Source: Comamonas sp. lk
GTDB lineage: Bacteria; Pseudomonadota; Gammaproteobacteria; Burkholderiales; Burkholderiaceae_C
Length of the DNA stretch: 11,605 nucleotides
Direction of reading: 5' to 3'
Assembly (NCBI GenBank): GCA_945875225.1
Contig: CAMCJY010000030.1
Span: 1 to 11,605 of the forward strand
Shown here: in pieces, positions 1-7,181 of the stretch
Numbering within the stretch: the stretch's first letter is position 1
Layout: every line of letters begins with the position of its first letter
The notes under the pieces: generated by a model
Databases searched by the model: none
Seen by the model: the letters and a program-made list of their open reading frames with translations, nothing else
What the model was told of the DNA's origin: nothing
Program-made: the position numbers and the translations under genes

Positions 1-864
1 CAGGCTACCAAAGACCGGCCCGACGCGCAACAAATCCACGCCATGCTGTTGCGCTCTATGCAGCAGGCGATTTATACGCCGGCCAATAGCGGACATTTCG
101 GCCTTGCCTTTGATGCTTATACGCATTTCACCAGTCCGATTCGGCGTTATCCGGACCTCTTGGTACACCGCGTTATCAAAGCGGTCTTGGCTGACGCCCG
201 CTACGATCTGCCGGTGCTGCCGCTGCCTGGCGAAGCCCATGCCAAGCTGGCGCGGCGCCTAGAAAAAGGCAAGTCTGCCAAGACGCATGAAACGGGCGCC
301 AAGCCAAAAAAAATCAGCGCTGAAAGTCTGGCCTGGCAGGCTGCGGGCTTGCATTGCAGCGCGAATGAACGCCGCGCGGACGAGGCTAGCCGTGATGTGG
401 AAGCCTGGCTTAAGTGCAAATATATGTACGAGCATTTGGGCGAGGAATACAGTGGCGTGGTAACGGCTGCCACCTCTTTCGGTTTGTTTGTGACGCTCGA
501 TGCGATGTATGTGGAAGGCTTGGTACACATCACTGAGCTAGGCGGCGAGTATTTCCGCTTTGACGAAGTGCGTCAGGAATTGCGCGGCGAGCGCACCGGC
601 ATCCGCTATGCCATCGGCACGCGGGTCGATATCCAGGTCAGCCGCGTGGACCTCGATGGCCGCAAGATTGACTTTCGCCTGGTGCAAGGCAGCTTGATGC
701 CACTGGGCAAAAGTCATCTGGATAAGCTGCCACCGCCAGCGCGTAGTGGTCGTGGCAAGCCGGCCAGAGCAGCGCCAGCAGCCAAAGCCCCGCCCGGCAA
801 AAACGGCGCGGCTGCGACCAAAAAGGCTGCGGCTAAGGCGAAGGCGCCGCGTAAGCGGCGTTAA
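1..864 (+). CDS. rnr: Ribonuclease R, C-terminal part (5' end outside window)
   Basis: RNase R is a processive 3'-5' hydrolytic exoribonuclease that degrades structured RNA, including rRNA and mRNA fragments, in the cytoplasm. The reading frame is open from base 1, so 287 residues of a much longer protein are seen and the cold-shock domains and most of the RNB domain lie off the left edge. The RNB family signature is complete at bases 94-168: it begins HFGLAFDAY, continues with HFTSPIRRYPD and ends at a His. An S1 RNA-binding domain follows at about bases 433-690 (starting YSGVVTAATSFGLFV). A charged linker of about 60 residues separates the two domains. The last 50 or so residues are a Lys/Ala/Pro-rich basic tail, as in many RNase R proteins, where it is thought to help bind RNA or ribosomes. 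RNase II is less likely because of this tail. The gene converges on the aminotransferase gene. Confidence 0.95.
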   Translation, partial: QATKDRPDAQQIHAMLLRSMQQAIYTPANSGHFGLAFDAYTHFTSPIRRYPDLLVHRVIKAVLADARYDLPVLPLPGEAHAKLARRLEKGKSAKTHETGAKPKKISAESLAWQAAGLHCSANERRADEASRDVEAWLKCKYMYEHLGEEYSGVVTAATSFGLFVTLDAMYVEGLVHITELGGEYFRFDEVRQELRGERTGIRYAIGTRVDIQVSRVDLDGRKIDFRLVQGSLMPLGKSHLDKLPPPARSGRGKPARAAPAAKAPPGKNGAAATKKAAAKAKAPRKRR

Positions 865-906
865 AGTTGCAAACGGCCCGAGATTAGCCGGTCTATGTGG
901 CGGGAT

Positions 907-2055
907 CTAAGCCGCTTTTTGCGCTTTAAATCCCATCTCTTGAAGCGCCGCTGCCAGGTGGGCCACGCTGCGGTCGGCGTTATGCAACTTGTCTAGGCCG
1001 AACAGGCCGATGCGAAAGGTCATGAAGTCCGCCGGTTCATCGCATTGCAGTGGCACGCCGGCTGCGGTTTGCAGACCCAGCGCCAAAAAGGCTTTGCTGT
1101 TGTGCATCGCCGTGTCCACCGTGTAGCTGACCACTACGCCCGGTGCCTGAAAACCGGGTGCTGCCACGCTGCGGATGCCGTGGCCTTCCATCAGTGCGCG
1201 CACTTTGTGGCCCAGATCCCATTGCTCAGCGCAAACTTTGTCAAAGCCGTAGTTTTTCGTTTCATGCATCACCTCTTGCAAACGCGTAATCGCGTCGGTA
1301 GGCATCGTGGTGTGGTACATGTGGGTACCGTTTTCATAGGCTTCCATGACTTGCAGCCATTTTTTAAGGTCGCAGGCAAAACTGCTGCTCGCCGTACCGT
1401 CAATCGCGCTGCGGGCGCGCTCACTGAGCATGACCATAGCGCAGCAGGGCGATCCGCTCCAGCCTTTTTGCGGCGCGGTGACCAGCACGTCCACGCCGGT
1501 CTTTTGCATGTCCACCCAGATCGTGCCCGAGGCAATGCAGTCCAGCACAAACAAGCCGCCCACCTGGTGGACCGCATCGGCGACTGCGCGCAGGTAGTCG
1601 TCGGGCAGGATCATGCCGGCCGAGGTTTCCACATGGGGTGCGAAGACCACGGCGGGCTTTTCTGCCAGGATGGTGGCGACCACTTCTTCGATGGGGCAGG
1701 GAATCCAAGCCGATTGGCTATCTTGGCCCACGCGCCGTGCCTTGAGCACGGTGGAATGCGCCGGGATATGGCCCATGTCAAAAATCTGCGTCCAGCGGTA
1801 GCTGAACCAGCCGTTGCGAATGACCAGCACGTTTTTACCGGTGGCAAATTGCCGCGCTACCGCTTCCATACCAAAAGTGCCGCTGCCGGGGACCAGCACA
1901 CTGGACTTTGCGCAATACACCGTTTTGAGCATGCTGGAGATATCGCGCATCACGCCCTGAAAGCGCTGGGACATATGGTTGAGGGCGCGGTCGGTATAGA
2001 CGACCGAGAACTCAAGCAATCCGTCCGGATCAATGTGGGGCAGCAATGCGGGCAT
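907..2055 (-). CDS. Class V PLP-dependent aminotransferase, alanine-glyoxylate / serine-pyruvate type
   Basis: This 382-residue protein belongs to fold-type I, class V aminotransferases and resembles the alanine-glyoxylate/serine-pyruvate group. Visible features are the glycine-rich GSGTFGMEA segment (about residues 57-65), which should contact the cofactor phosphate; the Asp of VLDCIASG (D172), which should pair with the pyridine nitrogen; and APQKGWSGSP with K197 as the likely Schiff-base lysine. Length fits the family. The start is supported by GGAGA five bases upstream of the ATG (bases 2061-2065 on the minus strand). It lies 27 nt downstream of ychF on the same strand, so cotranscription is likely although no functional link is obvious. 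The amino donor and acceptor cannot be read from the sequence. An alternative is a 2-aminoethylphosphonate-pyruvate transaminase-like enzyme, but no phosphonate genes are nearby. I am sure of the fold and mechanism, not of the substrate. Confidence 0.86.
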   Translation of the reverse strand: MPALLPHIDPDGLLEFSVVYTDRALNHMSQRFQGVMRDISSMLKTVYCAKSSVLVPGSGTFGMEAVARQFATGKNVLVIRNGWFSYRWTQIFDMGHIPAHSTVLKARRVGQDSQSAWIPCPIEEVVATILAEKPAVVFAPHVETSAGMILPDDYLRAVADAVHQVGGLFVLDCIASGTIWVDMQKTGVDVLVTAPQKGWSGSPCCAMVMLSERARSAIDGTASSSFACDLKKWLQVMEAYENGTHMYHTTMPTDAITRLQEVMHETKNYGFDKVCAEQWDLGHKVRALMEGHGIRSVAAPGFQAPGVVVSYTVDTAMHNSKAFLALGLQTAAGVPLQCDEPADFMTFRIGLFGLDKLHNADRSVAHLAAALQEMGFKAQKAA

Positions 2056-2060
2056 GGTGA

Positions 2061-2065
2061 TCTCC
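2061..2065 (-). promoter_or_regulatory. Ribosome binding site of the aminotransferase
   Basis: The minus strand reads GGAGA followed by five bases and then the ATG at 2055. This supports the chosen start and independent translation initiation within the short ychF-aminotransferase gap. Confidence 0.7.
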
Positions 2066-2082
2066 GAAAATAAAAGCGATGC

Positions 2083-3168
2083 TTATGAGCTGAAAAGGAA
2101 ATTCATCACGTCGCCGTCTTTGACCACGTACTCCTTCCCTTCTGCGCGCATTTTGCCCGCATCCTTAGCCCCTTGCTCGCCACGGAATTGGATGAAATCT
2201 TCAAAGGCGATCGTCTGGGCGCGGATATAGCCTTTTTCAAAGTCGGTGTGGATGGCACCGGCGGCCTGTGGGCCGGTATCGCCTACGTGGATGGTCCAGG
2301 CCCGCACTTCTTTCACGCCGGCCGTGAAATAGGTTTGCAGGCCCAAAAGCCGGTAGGCCGAACGGATCAGGCGGTTCAGGCCGGGCTCGGTCTGGCCCAG
2401 CTCTTGCAAGAAGAGCAAGCGGTCCTCGTCGCTCATTTCGCTTAACTCTGCTTCCAACTTGGCGCTGATGGCAACCACCGGTGCATTTTGCGCAGCAGCA
2501 AAGGCTTGCAGGCGCTCCAGCAAGGGGTTGTTTTCAAAGCCGTCTTCGGCCACGTTGGCGACAAACATGGCGGGTTTGGCAGTGATAAGAAAAAACTGTT
2601 TGAGCAGTGGCACCTCTTCTTTGCTGAAGTCCAAGGTGCGCACGGGTTTGGCTTCGTTGAGGGCGGCCTGGCATTTCTCCAGGATCGCGACCAGCTTGAT
2701 GGACTCTTTGTCGCCCGAGCGCGCTGTTTTGGTCACGCGATGCAAGGCTTTTTCCACGCTGGAGAGATCGGCCAGGCAGAGTTCGGTCTGGATGACTTCG
2801 ATGTCAGCAATCGGGTCCACCCGACCGGCGACGTGGATCACGTTATCGTCTTCAAAGCAACGCACGACATTGATCGTGGCATCGGTCTCGCGGATATGGG
2901 CCAGAAATTTATTGCCCAGGCCCTCGCCAGTGCTTGCCCCGGCTACCAGGCCCGCAATATCGACAAACTCGACAATGGCCGGCACCACGCGCTCGGGCTT
3001 GACGATATCCGAGAGTTGGCCCAAACGCAGGTCGGGCACCTCGACCACGCCCACGTTAGGCTCGATAGTGCAAAAGGGATAGTTTTCCGCCGCGATGCCG
3101 GCCTTAGTCAGCGCGTTAAATAGGGTCGATTTACCGACATTGGGCAGGCCTACGATGCCGCATTTCAT
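2083..3168 (-). CDS. ychF: Redox-regulated ATPase YchF (Obg-family, OLA1 type)
   Basis: YchF/OLA1 is a universally conserved P-loop NTPase of the Obg-HflX group that prefers ATP, associates with ribosomes, and in E. coli lowers oxidative-stress resistance. The 361-residue protein is close to the 363 residues of E. coli YchF. The Walker A/G1 motif is GLPNVGKST (residues 7-15) and G3 is DIAG beginning at D70. At the G4 position the usual NKxD is replaced by NVAE (N205-E208), the NxxE change that marks ATP specificity in this family. C33 aligns with the E. coli Cys35 implicated in redox inhibition. A coiled-coil insertion lies between G3 and G4, and a TGS domain makes up roughly residues 275-360. 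The start is supported by AAGGA seven bases upstream. The gene is divergent from the FAD monooxygenase gene and leads into the aminotransferase gene. Confidence 0.97.
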   Translation of the reverse strand: MKCGIVGLPNVGKSTLFNALTKAGIAAENYPFCTIEPNVGVVEVPDLRLGQLSDIVKPERVVPAIVEFVDIAGLVAGASTGEGLGNKFLAHIRETDATINVVRCFEDDNVIHVAGRVDPIADIEVIQTELCLADLSSVEKALHRVTKTARSGDKESIKLVAILEKCQAALNEAKPVRTLDFSKEEVPLLKQFFLITAKPAMFVANVAEDGFENNPLLERLQAFAAAQNAPVVAISAKLEAELSEMSDEDRLLFLQELGQTEPGLNRLIRSAYRLLGLQTYFTAGVKEVRAWTIHVGDTGPQAAGAIHTDFEKGYIRAQTIAFEDFIQFRGEQGAKDAGKMRAEGKEYVVKDGDVMNFLFSS

Positions 3169-3175
3169 GGGAGAG

Positions 3176-3180
3176 TCCTT
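3176..3180 (-). promoter_or_regulatory. Ribosome binding site of ychF
   Basis: The minus strand reads AAGGA with seven bases to the ATG at 3168, a canonical spacing that fixes the start of ychF. Confidence 0.7.
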
Positions 3181-3348
3181 CGCTTGGGGAGGTCCGTACG
3201 CGCAAAAAGGCGCTTGGGAATGGAGTGAGCCCCGTCGTGTACGCGAGCAGACCGCATTGTAATAAAGACGTTCTTGGCGGATTTCGCGCCTGGTGTGTGG
3301 CCCGCCTTGCTATTGGGCCGTACCGGCTGAGGGTTTGCAGGCCGCTTC

Positions 3349-3354
3349 TACAAT
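3349..3354 (+). promoter_or_regulatory. Putative -10 box directly upstream of the FAD monooxygenase
   Basis: TACAAT matches the sigma-70 -10 consensus at five of six positions and ends seven bases before the ATG at 3362. If it is used, transcription would start at or next to the A of the start codon, giving a leaderless mRNA. No clear -35 hexamer is present at 16-18 bp. The alternative is that these bases only carry a weak AGGA (3355-3358) spaced three bases from the ATG, with the promoter farther upstream. Confidence 0.4.
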
Positions 3355-3361
3355 AGGACCC

Positions 3362-4507
3362 ATGGCACGACCTTTCGATGTTTGCATACGTGGCGCCGGC
3401 ATCGTCGGACGCGCGCTGGCTTTGCAATTGGCGGCCAAGCGCTTGCGGGTGGCCCTGGTCGATCCGCAGTCTGGCGACTCCGCCAGCGGACATAGTGATG
3501 TCCGGGCTTATGCCCTAAACGCCGCCTCGCGCGAATTGCTGCAGGCCTTGCGCTGCTGGCCCGATGCGCAGCATGCCACCCCGGTCTTGTCTATGCGGGT
3601 ATTTGGCGACAAAGGCGGCGCATTGCGATTTGATGCATCCGAGCAGGCCGTCCCGGCTCTGAATTGGATGGTTGATGTACCCGCACTGGAGGCGCTGTTG
3701 GTGCAGGCGCAGGGTTTTCAAAGTCTGATCACCGTCATGAACGAGCCCTGTGCTGCACCGCTCACCGTCGTCTGCGAAGGCAAAGCCAGCAGTACGCGCG
3801 CGCAATTTGGCGTGGATTTTGATGTGCAAGCCTATCCGCAACACGCCCTGGCGGCGCGCGTTAGCTGCACCGTGGCCCACCAGCAAGTGGCCTATCAATG
3901 GTTTTCGGAACATCAAGGCCAGGGAGAAATTTTGGCCCTGTTGCCCTTGGATGGCGAGCATGGCAGTAGTTGCGCGCTGGTTTGGTCACTCAGCCCCGAG
4001 CGTGCGCAGGCCATGCAGGCTGCGCCGGACGAAGTGTTTTGCCAGGAATTGGGCGCAGTCAGTGGCCAGACGCTTGGCGCCCTAGGGCTTATCAGCGCGC
4101 GCAGCGTCTGGCCATTGCAAAGCGCCAGCGCGCAGCAGTGGTGCGGCACGAACGCGCAAGGCGCCTGGGTGCTGGCCGGCGATGCGGCGCACACCGTGCA
4201 TCCATTGGCCGGTCAGGGTTTGAACCTGGGGTTGGGGGATGTGGCGGCATTGGCAAAATGGCTCGATGCGCGCCCCTATTGGCGTGGTGTGGGCGATATG
4301 CGCTTGCTGGGCGCTTACGCACGTGAACGCAAGACCGCGCTGGCCCTGGTTGGCGGCACCGGTGACGCCATGCAGCAGATTTTTTACCAGCAAAACCCCT
4401 TGCTCGCTTCGGCGCGCAACTGGGGCTTGTCGGCTTTTTCCCGTAGCGGCCCCGTCAAGCAATGGGTGGCGCGCAGGGCCATGGGCTTGCCCGCCTCCTT
4501 CCACTAA
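3362..4507 (+). CDS. FAD-dependent monooxygenase, UbiH/UbiF/VisC/COQ6 family
   Basis: This 381-residue protein resembles the flavoprotein aromatic hydroxylases that add hydroxyl groups to the ubiquinone precursor ring. The N-terminus has a Rossmann dinucleotide motif, GAGIVG (residues 11-16), followed about 20 residues later by an acidic strand end (LVDP). The second FAD motif is clear: GDAAHTVHPLAGQGLNLG, with G273-D274, which binds the flavin ribityl and pyrophosphate. The middle DG motif is unusual, reading CEGKASSTR at residues 138-146, with Glu where Asp is standard. I chose the start at 3362 because the Rossmann strand begins just after it; an in-frame start at 3293 would add 23 residues unlike the family. 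It is the first gene of a tight cluster with dsbC (13 nt) and the M61 peptidase. Ubiquinone hydroxylation is inferred from the family; the position hydroxylated is unknown, so I give no symbol. Confidence 0.85.
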   Translation: MARPFDVCIRGAGIVGRALALQLAAKRLRVALVDPQSGDSASGHSDVRAYALNAASRELLQALRCWPDAQHATPVLSMRVFGDKGGALRFDASEQAVPALNWMVDVPALEALLVQAQGFQSLITVMNEPCAAPLTVVCEGKASSTRAQFGVDFDVQAYPQHALAARVSCTVAHQQVAYQWFSEHQGQGEILALLPLDGEHGSSCALVWSLSPERAQAMQAAPDEVFCQELGAVSGQTLGALGLISARSVWPLQSASAQQWCGTNAQGAWVLAGDAAHTVHPLAGQGLNLGLGDVAALAKWLDARPYWRGVGDMRLLGAYARERKTALALVGGTGDAMQQIFYQQNPLLASARNWGLSAFSRSGPVKQWVARRAMGLPASFH

Positions 4508-4520
4508 ATCACCACCCACT

Positions 4521-5246
4521 ATGAAAATTACCCACATCTTGATGGCGCTGGCTTATACCTGGGCCTTGTCGCAAGCGGCTTGGGCCCAGGAAGATGTGAT
4601 TCGTAAAAACCTGCCCGCTCGCCTACCGCAGTTCAAGCAAATTGACGAAGTGCGTAAATCAGAGATTGGCGGACTGTACGAAGTGCGGGTAGACGGCAGC
4701 GAAATTTATTACACCGATGCCAAGGCCGATTTCCTGATTGAAGGCAGCTTGATAGATACCCGCAGCAAGCGCAACTTAACAGAGGAGCGGGTGGAAAAAT
4801 TGACGGCAGTTAAATTTGACAGTCTTCCGCTCAAAGACGCGTTCGTCGTGGTGCGCGGCAATGGAGAGCGCAAGCTGGCGGTGTTTGAAGACCCCAATTG
4901 CGGCTACTGCAAGCGCTTTGAACGCGATTTACAAAAGGTCGACAACGTGACGATTTATATGTTTTTGTACCCTATTTTGGGCGCTGATTCGGTAGAAAAA
5001 TCCAAAGCCATTTGGTGCGCCAAAGACCGTGTCGCCGCCTGGCTGGACTGGATGTTGCGCGATCAGTCCGCAACGTCGGCTGCCGCGGGCTGTGACGCCA
5101 CGGCGCTCAGTCGTAATGTTGAGTTAGGGCGTAAACACAAGATCAACGGGACGCCTACCTTACTGTTTACCAATGGCAGCCGCGTCCCCGGCGCGGTGGA
5201 CGCCAAAAAGGTGGAGCAAATGCTGACCCTAGCGGCTAAGAGCTGA
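4521..5246 (+). CDS. dsbC: Thiol:disulfide interchange protein DsbC
   Basis: DsbC is a periplasmic homodimeric disulfide isomerase that reshuffles wrong disulfides in exported proteins and is kept reduced by DsbD. The 241-residue precursor starts with a signal peptide of about 22 residues, likely cut after AWA. Residues 23 to about 85 form the cystatin-like dimerisation domain, followed by a linker helix and a thioredoxin-fold domain. The active site is CGYC (C127, C130), the DsbC signature. The cis-proline loop is GTPT with P212. A second cysteine pair, C166 and C191, matches the structural disulfide of E. coli DsbC. The start at 4521 gives a complete signal peptide but has no Shine-Dalgarno sequence, and it lies 13 nt after the upstream stop, so translational coupling is plausible. 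DsbG is less likely because of the CGYC motif. Confidence 0.93.
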   Translation: MKITHILMALAYTWALSQAAWAQEDVIRKNLPARLPQFKQIDEVRKSEIGGLYEVRVDGSEIYYTDAKADFLIEGSLIDTRSKRNLTEERVEKLTAVKFDSLPLKDAFVVVRGNGERKLAVFEDPNCGYCKRFERDLQKVDNVTIYMFLYPILGADSVEKSKAIWCAKDRVAAWLDWMLRDQSATSAAAGCDATALSRNVELGRKHKINGTPTLLFTNGSRVPGAVDAKKVEQMLTLAAKS

Positions 5247-5253
5247 GCGTTTC

Positions 5254-5262
5254 AAAGGGGAG
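5254..5262 (+). promoter_or_regulatory. Ribosome binding site of the M61 peptidase
   Basis: A strong AAAGGGGAG stretch ends six bases before the ATG at 5269 and fixes this start. It contrasts with the dsbC and enoyl-CoA hydratase starts, which lack such a site. Confidence 0.75.
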
Positions 5263-5268
5263 CCACCG

Positions 5269-7092
5269 ATGACAACAAGTCGCGTACGTCCCTCCCAGAC
5301 TTCGCTGCACAGCGGGCAGGCCGCCGTGCATTACCGGGTGGAAGTGCTCAGCCACTCGGCGCATTTGTGGCAAGTCACAATGACGATTGCCGCGCCCGCC
5401 AGCAGCCAGTCTTTGCGCTTGCCCGTGTGGATACCCGGTAGTTATTTGGTGCGCGAGTTTTCCCGGCACGTGCACAGCCTGCAATGCAGCCAGGATGGGC
5501 GCGCCGCGCTGGTGAGCCAGTCTGACAAAGCCGGCTGGCTGGTAGCTTGTGACAGCACACTGCCTTTGGAAGTGCGTTACCAGGTGTATGCATTTGATAA
5601 TTCAGTGCGCACCGCCTGCTTGACCGATGTGCGCGGATTTTTCAACGCAACCAGTGTGTGCTTGATGGTGCAGGATCAGGCCGACCGATCACACAGTCTT
5701 GAATTGGTGCTGGGGCCAAGCATGAAAGGCTGGCAGGTGGCCACCGGGCTGACGCCACAGCGCATCGACGCAGCAGGCTTTGGCCGCTACCTGGCGGCCG
5801 ACTACGATGAATTAGCCGACTGTCCCGTAGAAATGGGCAGGTTTTGGAGTGGTGAATTCATAGCCTGCGGCGTGCCGCACCGCTTTGTCGTCGCCGGTGC
5901 CTTGCCATCGATGGACGGCGAACGCCTGTTGCGCGACGCGCAGAAAATTTGCGAAACCCAGATCTGCTTTTGGCATGCGCCGGGCGCCGCCCCCGCTAAG
6001 GGCTTGGCTAAGCGGGTTCCTTTTGCACGCTATGTGTTTATGCTGCATGCCGTCGATGAGAGCTACGGTGGACTGGAGCATCGTAATTCCACCGCCTTGA
6101 TCGCCAATCGGCGCGATCTGCCGCGTCTGGGCGATGCCAAGACCAGCGAGGGCTACACCACCTTGCTCGGGCTGATAAGCCATGAGTACTTCCACACCTG
6201 GAACGTTAAACGTTTGCGGCCCGCCGCGTTTGCGCGTTACGACTACACGCAAGAAAACTACACCGATCTGCTCTGGTTTTTTGAAGGCTTCACCAGCTAC
6301 TACGATGACTTGCTGCTGCGCCGCGCCGGGCTTATCGATGACGCTACTTACGTCAAGCTGCTGGGCAAGACTATCAATCAGGTGGCCCAAACCCCAGGAC
6401 GTTTGGTGCAAAGTGTGGCGCAGGCAAGTTTTGATGCCTGGATCAAATACTACCGCCCGGACGAGAATACGCCCAACTTGACGGTCAGCTACTACAGCAA
6501 AGGCGCCTTGGTAGCCTTGTGCCTGGATTTAAAGCTGCGCGCGGAAGGTAAAACCACCCTGGATGCAGTCATGCGCGGGCTATGGACGCGGTGTGCAGGG
6601 GGTCCGATGTCGCAAGAGGATTTGCTTGCAGTGTTGCGCGAACTCTCGGGCCGCCCATGGACTGGCGAAATCCAAGCCTGGGTGCACAGCACCCGCGAAT
6701 TACCCCTAAAAGTCTTGTTAATCGGCCAGGGCCTGGACGTACTTGAAGAGCCAGCCGCGCTGGCGCAGCGCTTGGGCCTACGCAGCGAGGACGCAGGCGG
6801 CGCAGTGAAGATCAAAATGGTGCTCAGCGGCGGTGCCGCACAGGCGGCGGGCTTGATGGCTGGGGATGAATGGCTGGGTGTCGGCCTCGCTGCGGGGCGC
6901 GGCATCGCCTCCGAATGGCGCATTAGCAAGCTGGACGATGTGGCACTACTGCTGGGCGAGCAAAAGCGCTTTAGCGCCTTGGTTTCGCGCGACAAGCGAT
7001 TGCTGCGACTGCCGGTCGTCTTGCCCGCCAAGGCATGGACCTGGCGCCTGGCATGCCCCAAGCGCGATGAGGGCCAGTGGCCCGCAGTGTGA
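5269..7092 (+). CDS. M61 family metallopeptidase (glycyl aminopeptidase-like) with PDZ domain
   Basis: M61 peptidases are zinc gluzincins; the founding member cuts N-terminal glycine (and alanine) from peptides. This 607-residue protein has the family order: an N-terminal beta-rich domain (about residues 15-190), a thermolysin-like catalytic domain, and a C-terminal PDZ domain (about 490-585, containing the SGGAAQAAGLMAGDEW stretch). The zinc site is HEYFH (H305, E306, H309), followed by the family-typical WNVKRLRP. E339 in FFEGFTSYY is the probable third zinc ligand. There is no signal peptide, so a cytoplasmic protein is expected, perhaps acting in peptide turnover. It starts 22 nt after dsbC with its own strong ribosome site, which suggests one operon. 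The substrate is not readable from the sequence, and the link to dsbC may only be shared transcription. Confidence 0.92.
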   Translation: MTTSRVRPSQTSLHSGQAAVHYRVEVLSHSAHLWQVTMTIAAPASSQSLRLPVWIPGSYLVREFSRHVHSLQCSQDGRAALVSQSDKAGWLVACDSTLPLEVRYQVYAFDNSVRTACLTDVRGFFNATSVCLMVQDQADRSHSLELVLGPSMKGWQVATGLTPQRIDAAGFGRYLAADYDELADCPVEMGRFWSGEFIACGVPHRFVVAGALPSMDGERLLRDAQKICETQICFWHAPGAAPAKGLAKRVPFARYVFMLHAVDESYGGLEHRNSTALIANRRDLPRLGDAKTSEGYTTLLGLISHEYFHTWNVKRLRPAAFARYDYTQENYTDLLWFFEGFTSYYDDLLLRRAGLIDDATYVKLLGKTINQVAQTPGRLVQSVAQASFDAWIKYYRPDENTPNLTVSYYSKGALVALCLDLKLRAEGKTTLDAVMRGLWTRCAGGPMSQEDLLAVLRELSGRPWTGEIQAWVHSTRELPLKVLLIGQGLDVLEEPAALAQRLGLRSEDAGGAVKIKMVLSGGAAQAAGLMAGDEWLGVGLAAGRGIASEWRISKLDDVALLLGEQKRFSALVSRDKRLLRLPVVLPAKAWTWRLACPKRDEGQWPAV

Positions 7093-7141
7093 TGCCTTGG
7101 GCTTGTGCAACCACCTGGCCGCCTTAGGCTAATGCCTTGGG
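7092..7141 (+). repeat. Ten-base direct repeat pair before the enoyl-CoA hydratase gene
   Basis: ATGCCTTGGG occurs at 7092-7101 and again at 7132-7141, start to start 40 bp apart (close to four helical turns). The second copy touches the TATAGT box at 7142. Between them lies the imperfect palindrome GCCTTAGGC. The pair could be a regulator site or chance. Confidence 0.4.
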
Positions 7142-7147
7142 TATAGT
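7142..7147 (+). promoter_or_regulatory. Putative -10 box of the enoyl-CoA hydratase gene
   Basis: TATAGT matches the -10 consensus at five of six positions and would give a pyrimidine-rich leader of about 28 nt before the ATG at 7182. No good -35 hexamer is visible at 16-18 bp, so the promoter would be weak or activator-dependent. Readthrough from the upstream peptidase gene is the alternative. Confidence 0.35.
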
Positions 7148-7181
7148 ACGGTCATTTACCTTTACTGGCCCCTCCATCCCT

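Larger units (their letters stand above)
3169..3361. other. Divergent intergenic region between ychF and the FAD monooxygenase
   Basis: This 193-base gap separates divergently transcribed genes and should hold promoters for both. On the minus strand a TACAAT-like -10 box (plus-strand ATTGTA, 3256-3261) would give ychF a leader of about 80 nt, but I see no good -35 box at 16-18 bp. On the plus strand TACAAT lies at 3349-3354, just before the monooxygenase ATG. I see no RNA gene, clear operator palindrome or convincing small ORF. Confidence 0.5.

Noticed and set aside
43..864. Treating the frame from 43 as a complete small S1-domain protein
   Set aside because: The frame is open to base 1 and the RNB signature shows it is the C-terminal part of RNase R cut by the window edge.
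899..920. Possible terminator after rnr (GCGG/CCGC stem then five T)
   Set aside because: The stem has only four Watson-Crick pairs with an 8-base loop, and the T run is the end of the aminotransferase coding sequence.
1045..2073. A long plus-strand open frame (342 codons) opposite the aminotransferase gene
   Set aside because: It lies antisense to a clear class V aminotransferase, is rich in His/Arg/Gln/Ala as expected for a shadow frame, and matches no family I know.
2488..3123. Plus-strand open frames of over 200 codons opposite ychF
   Set aside because: They are antisense shadows of a strongly conserved gene, with no ribosome site and no recognisable motif.
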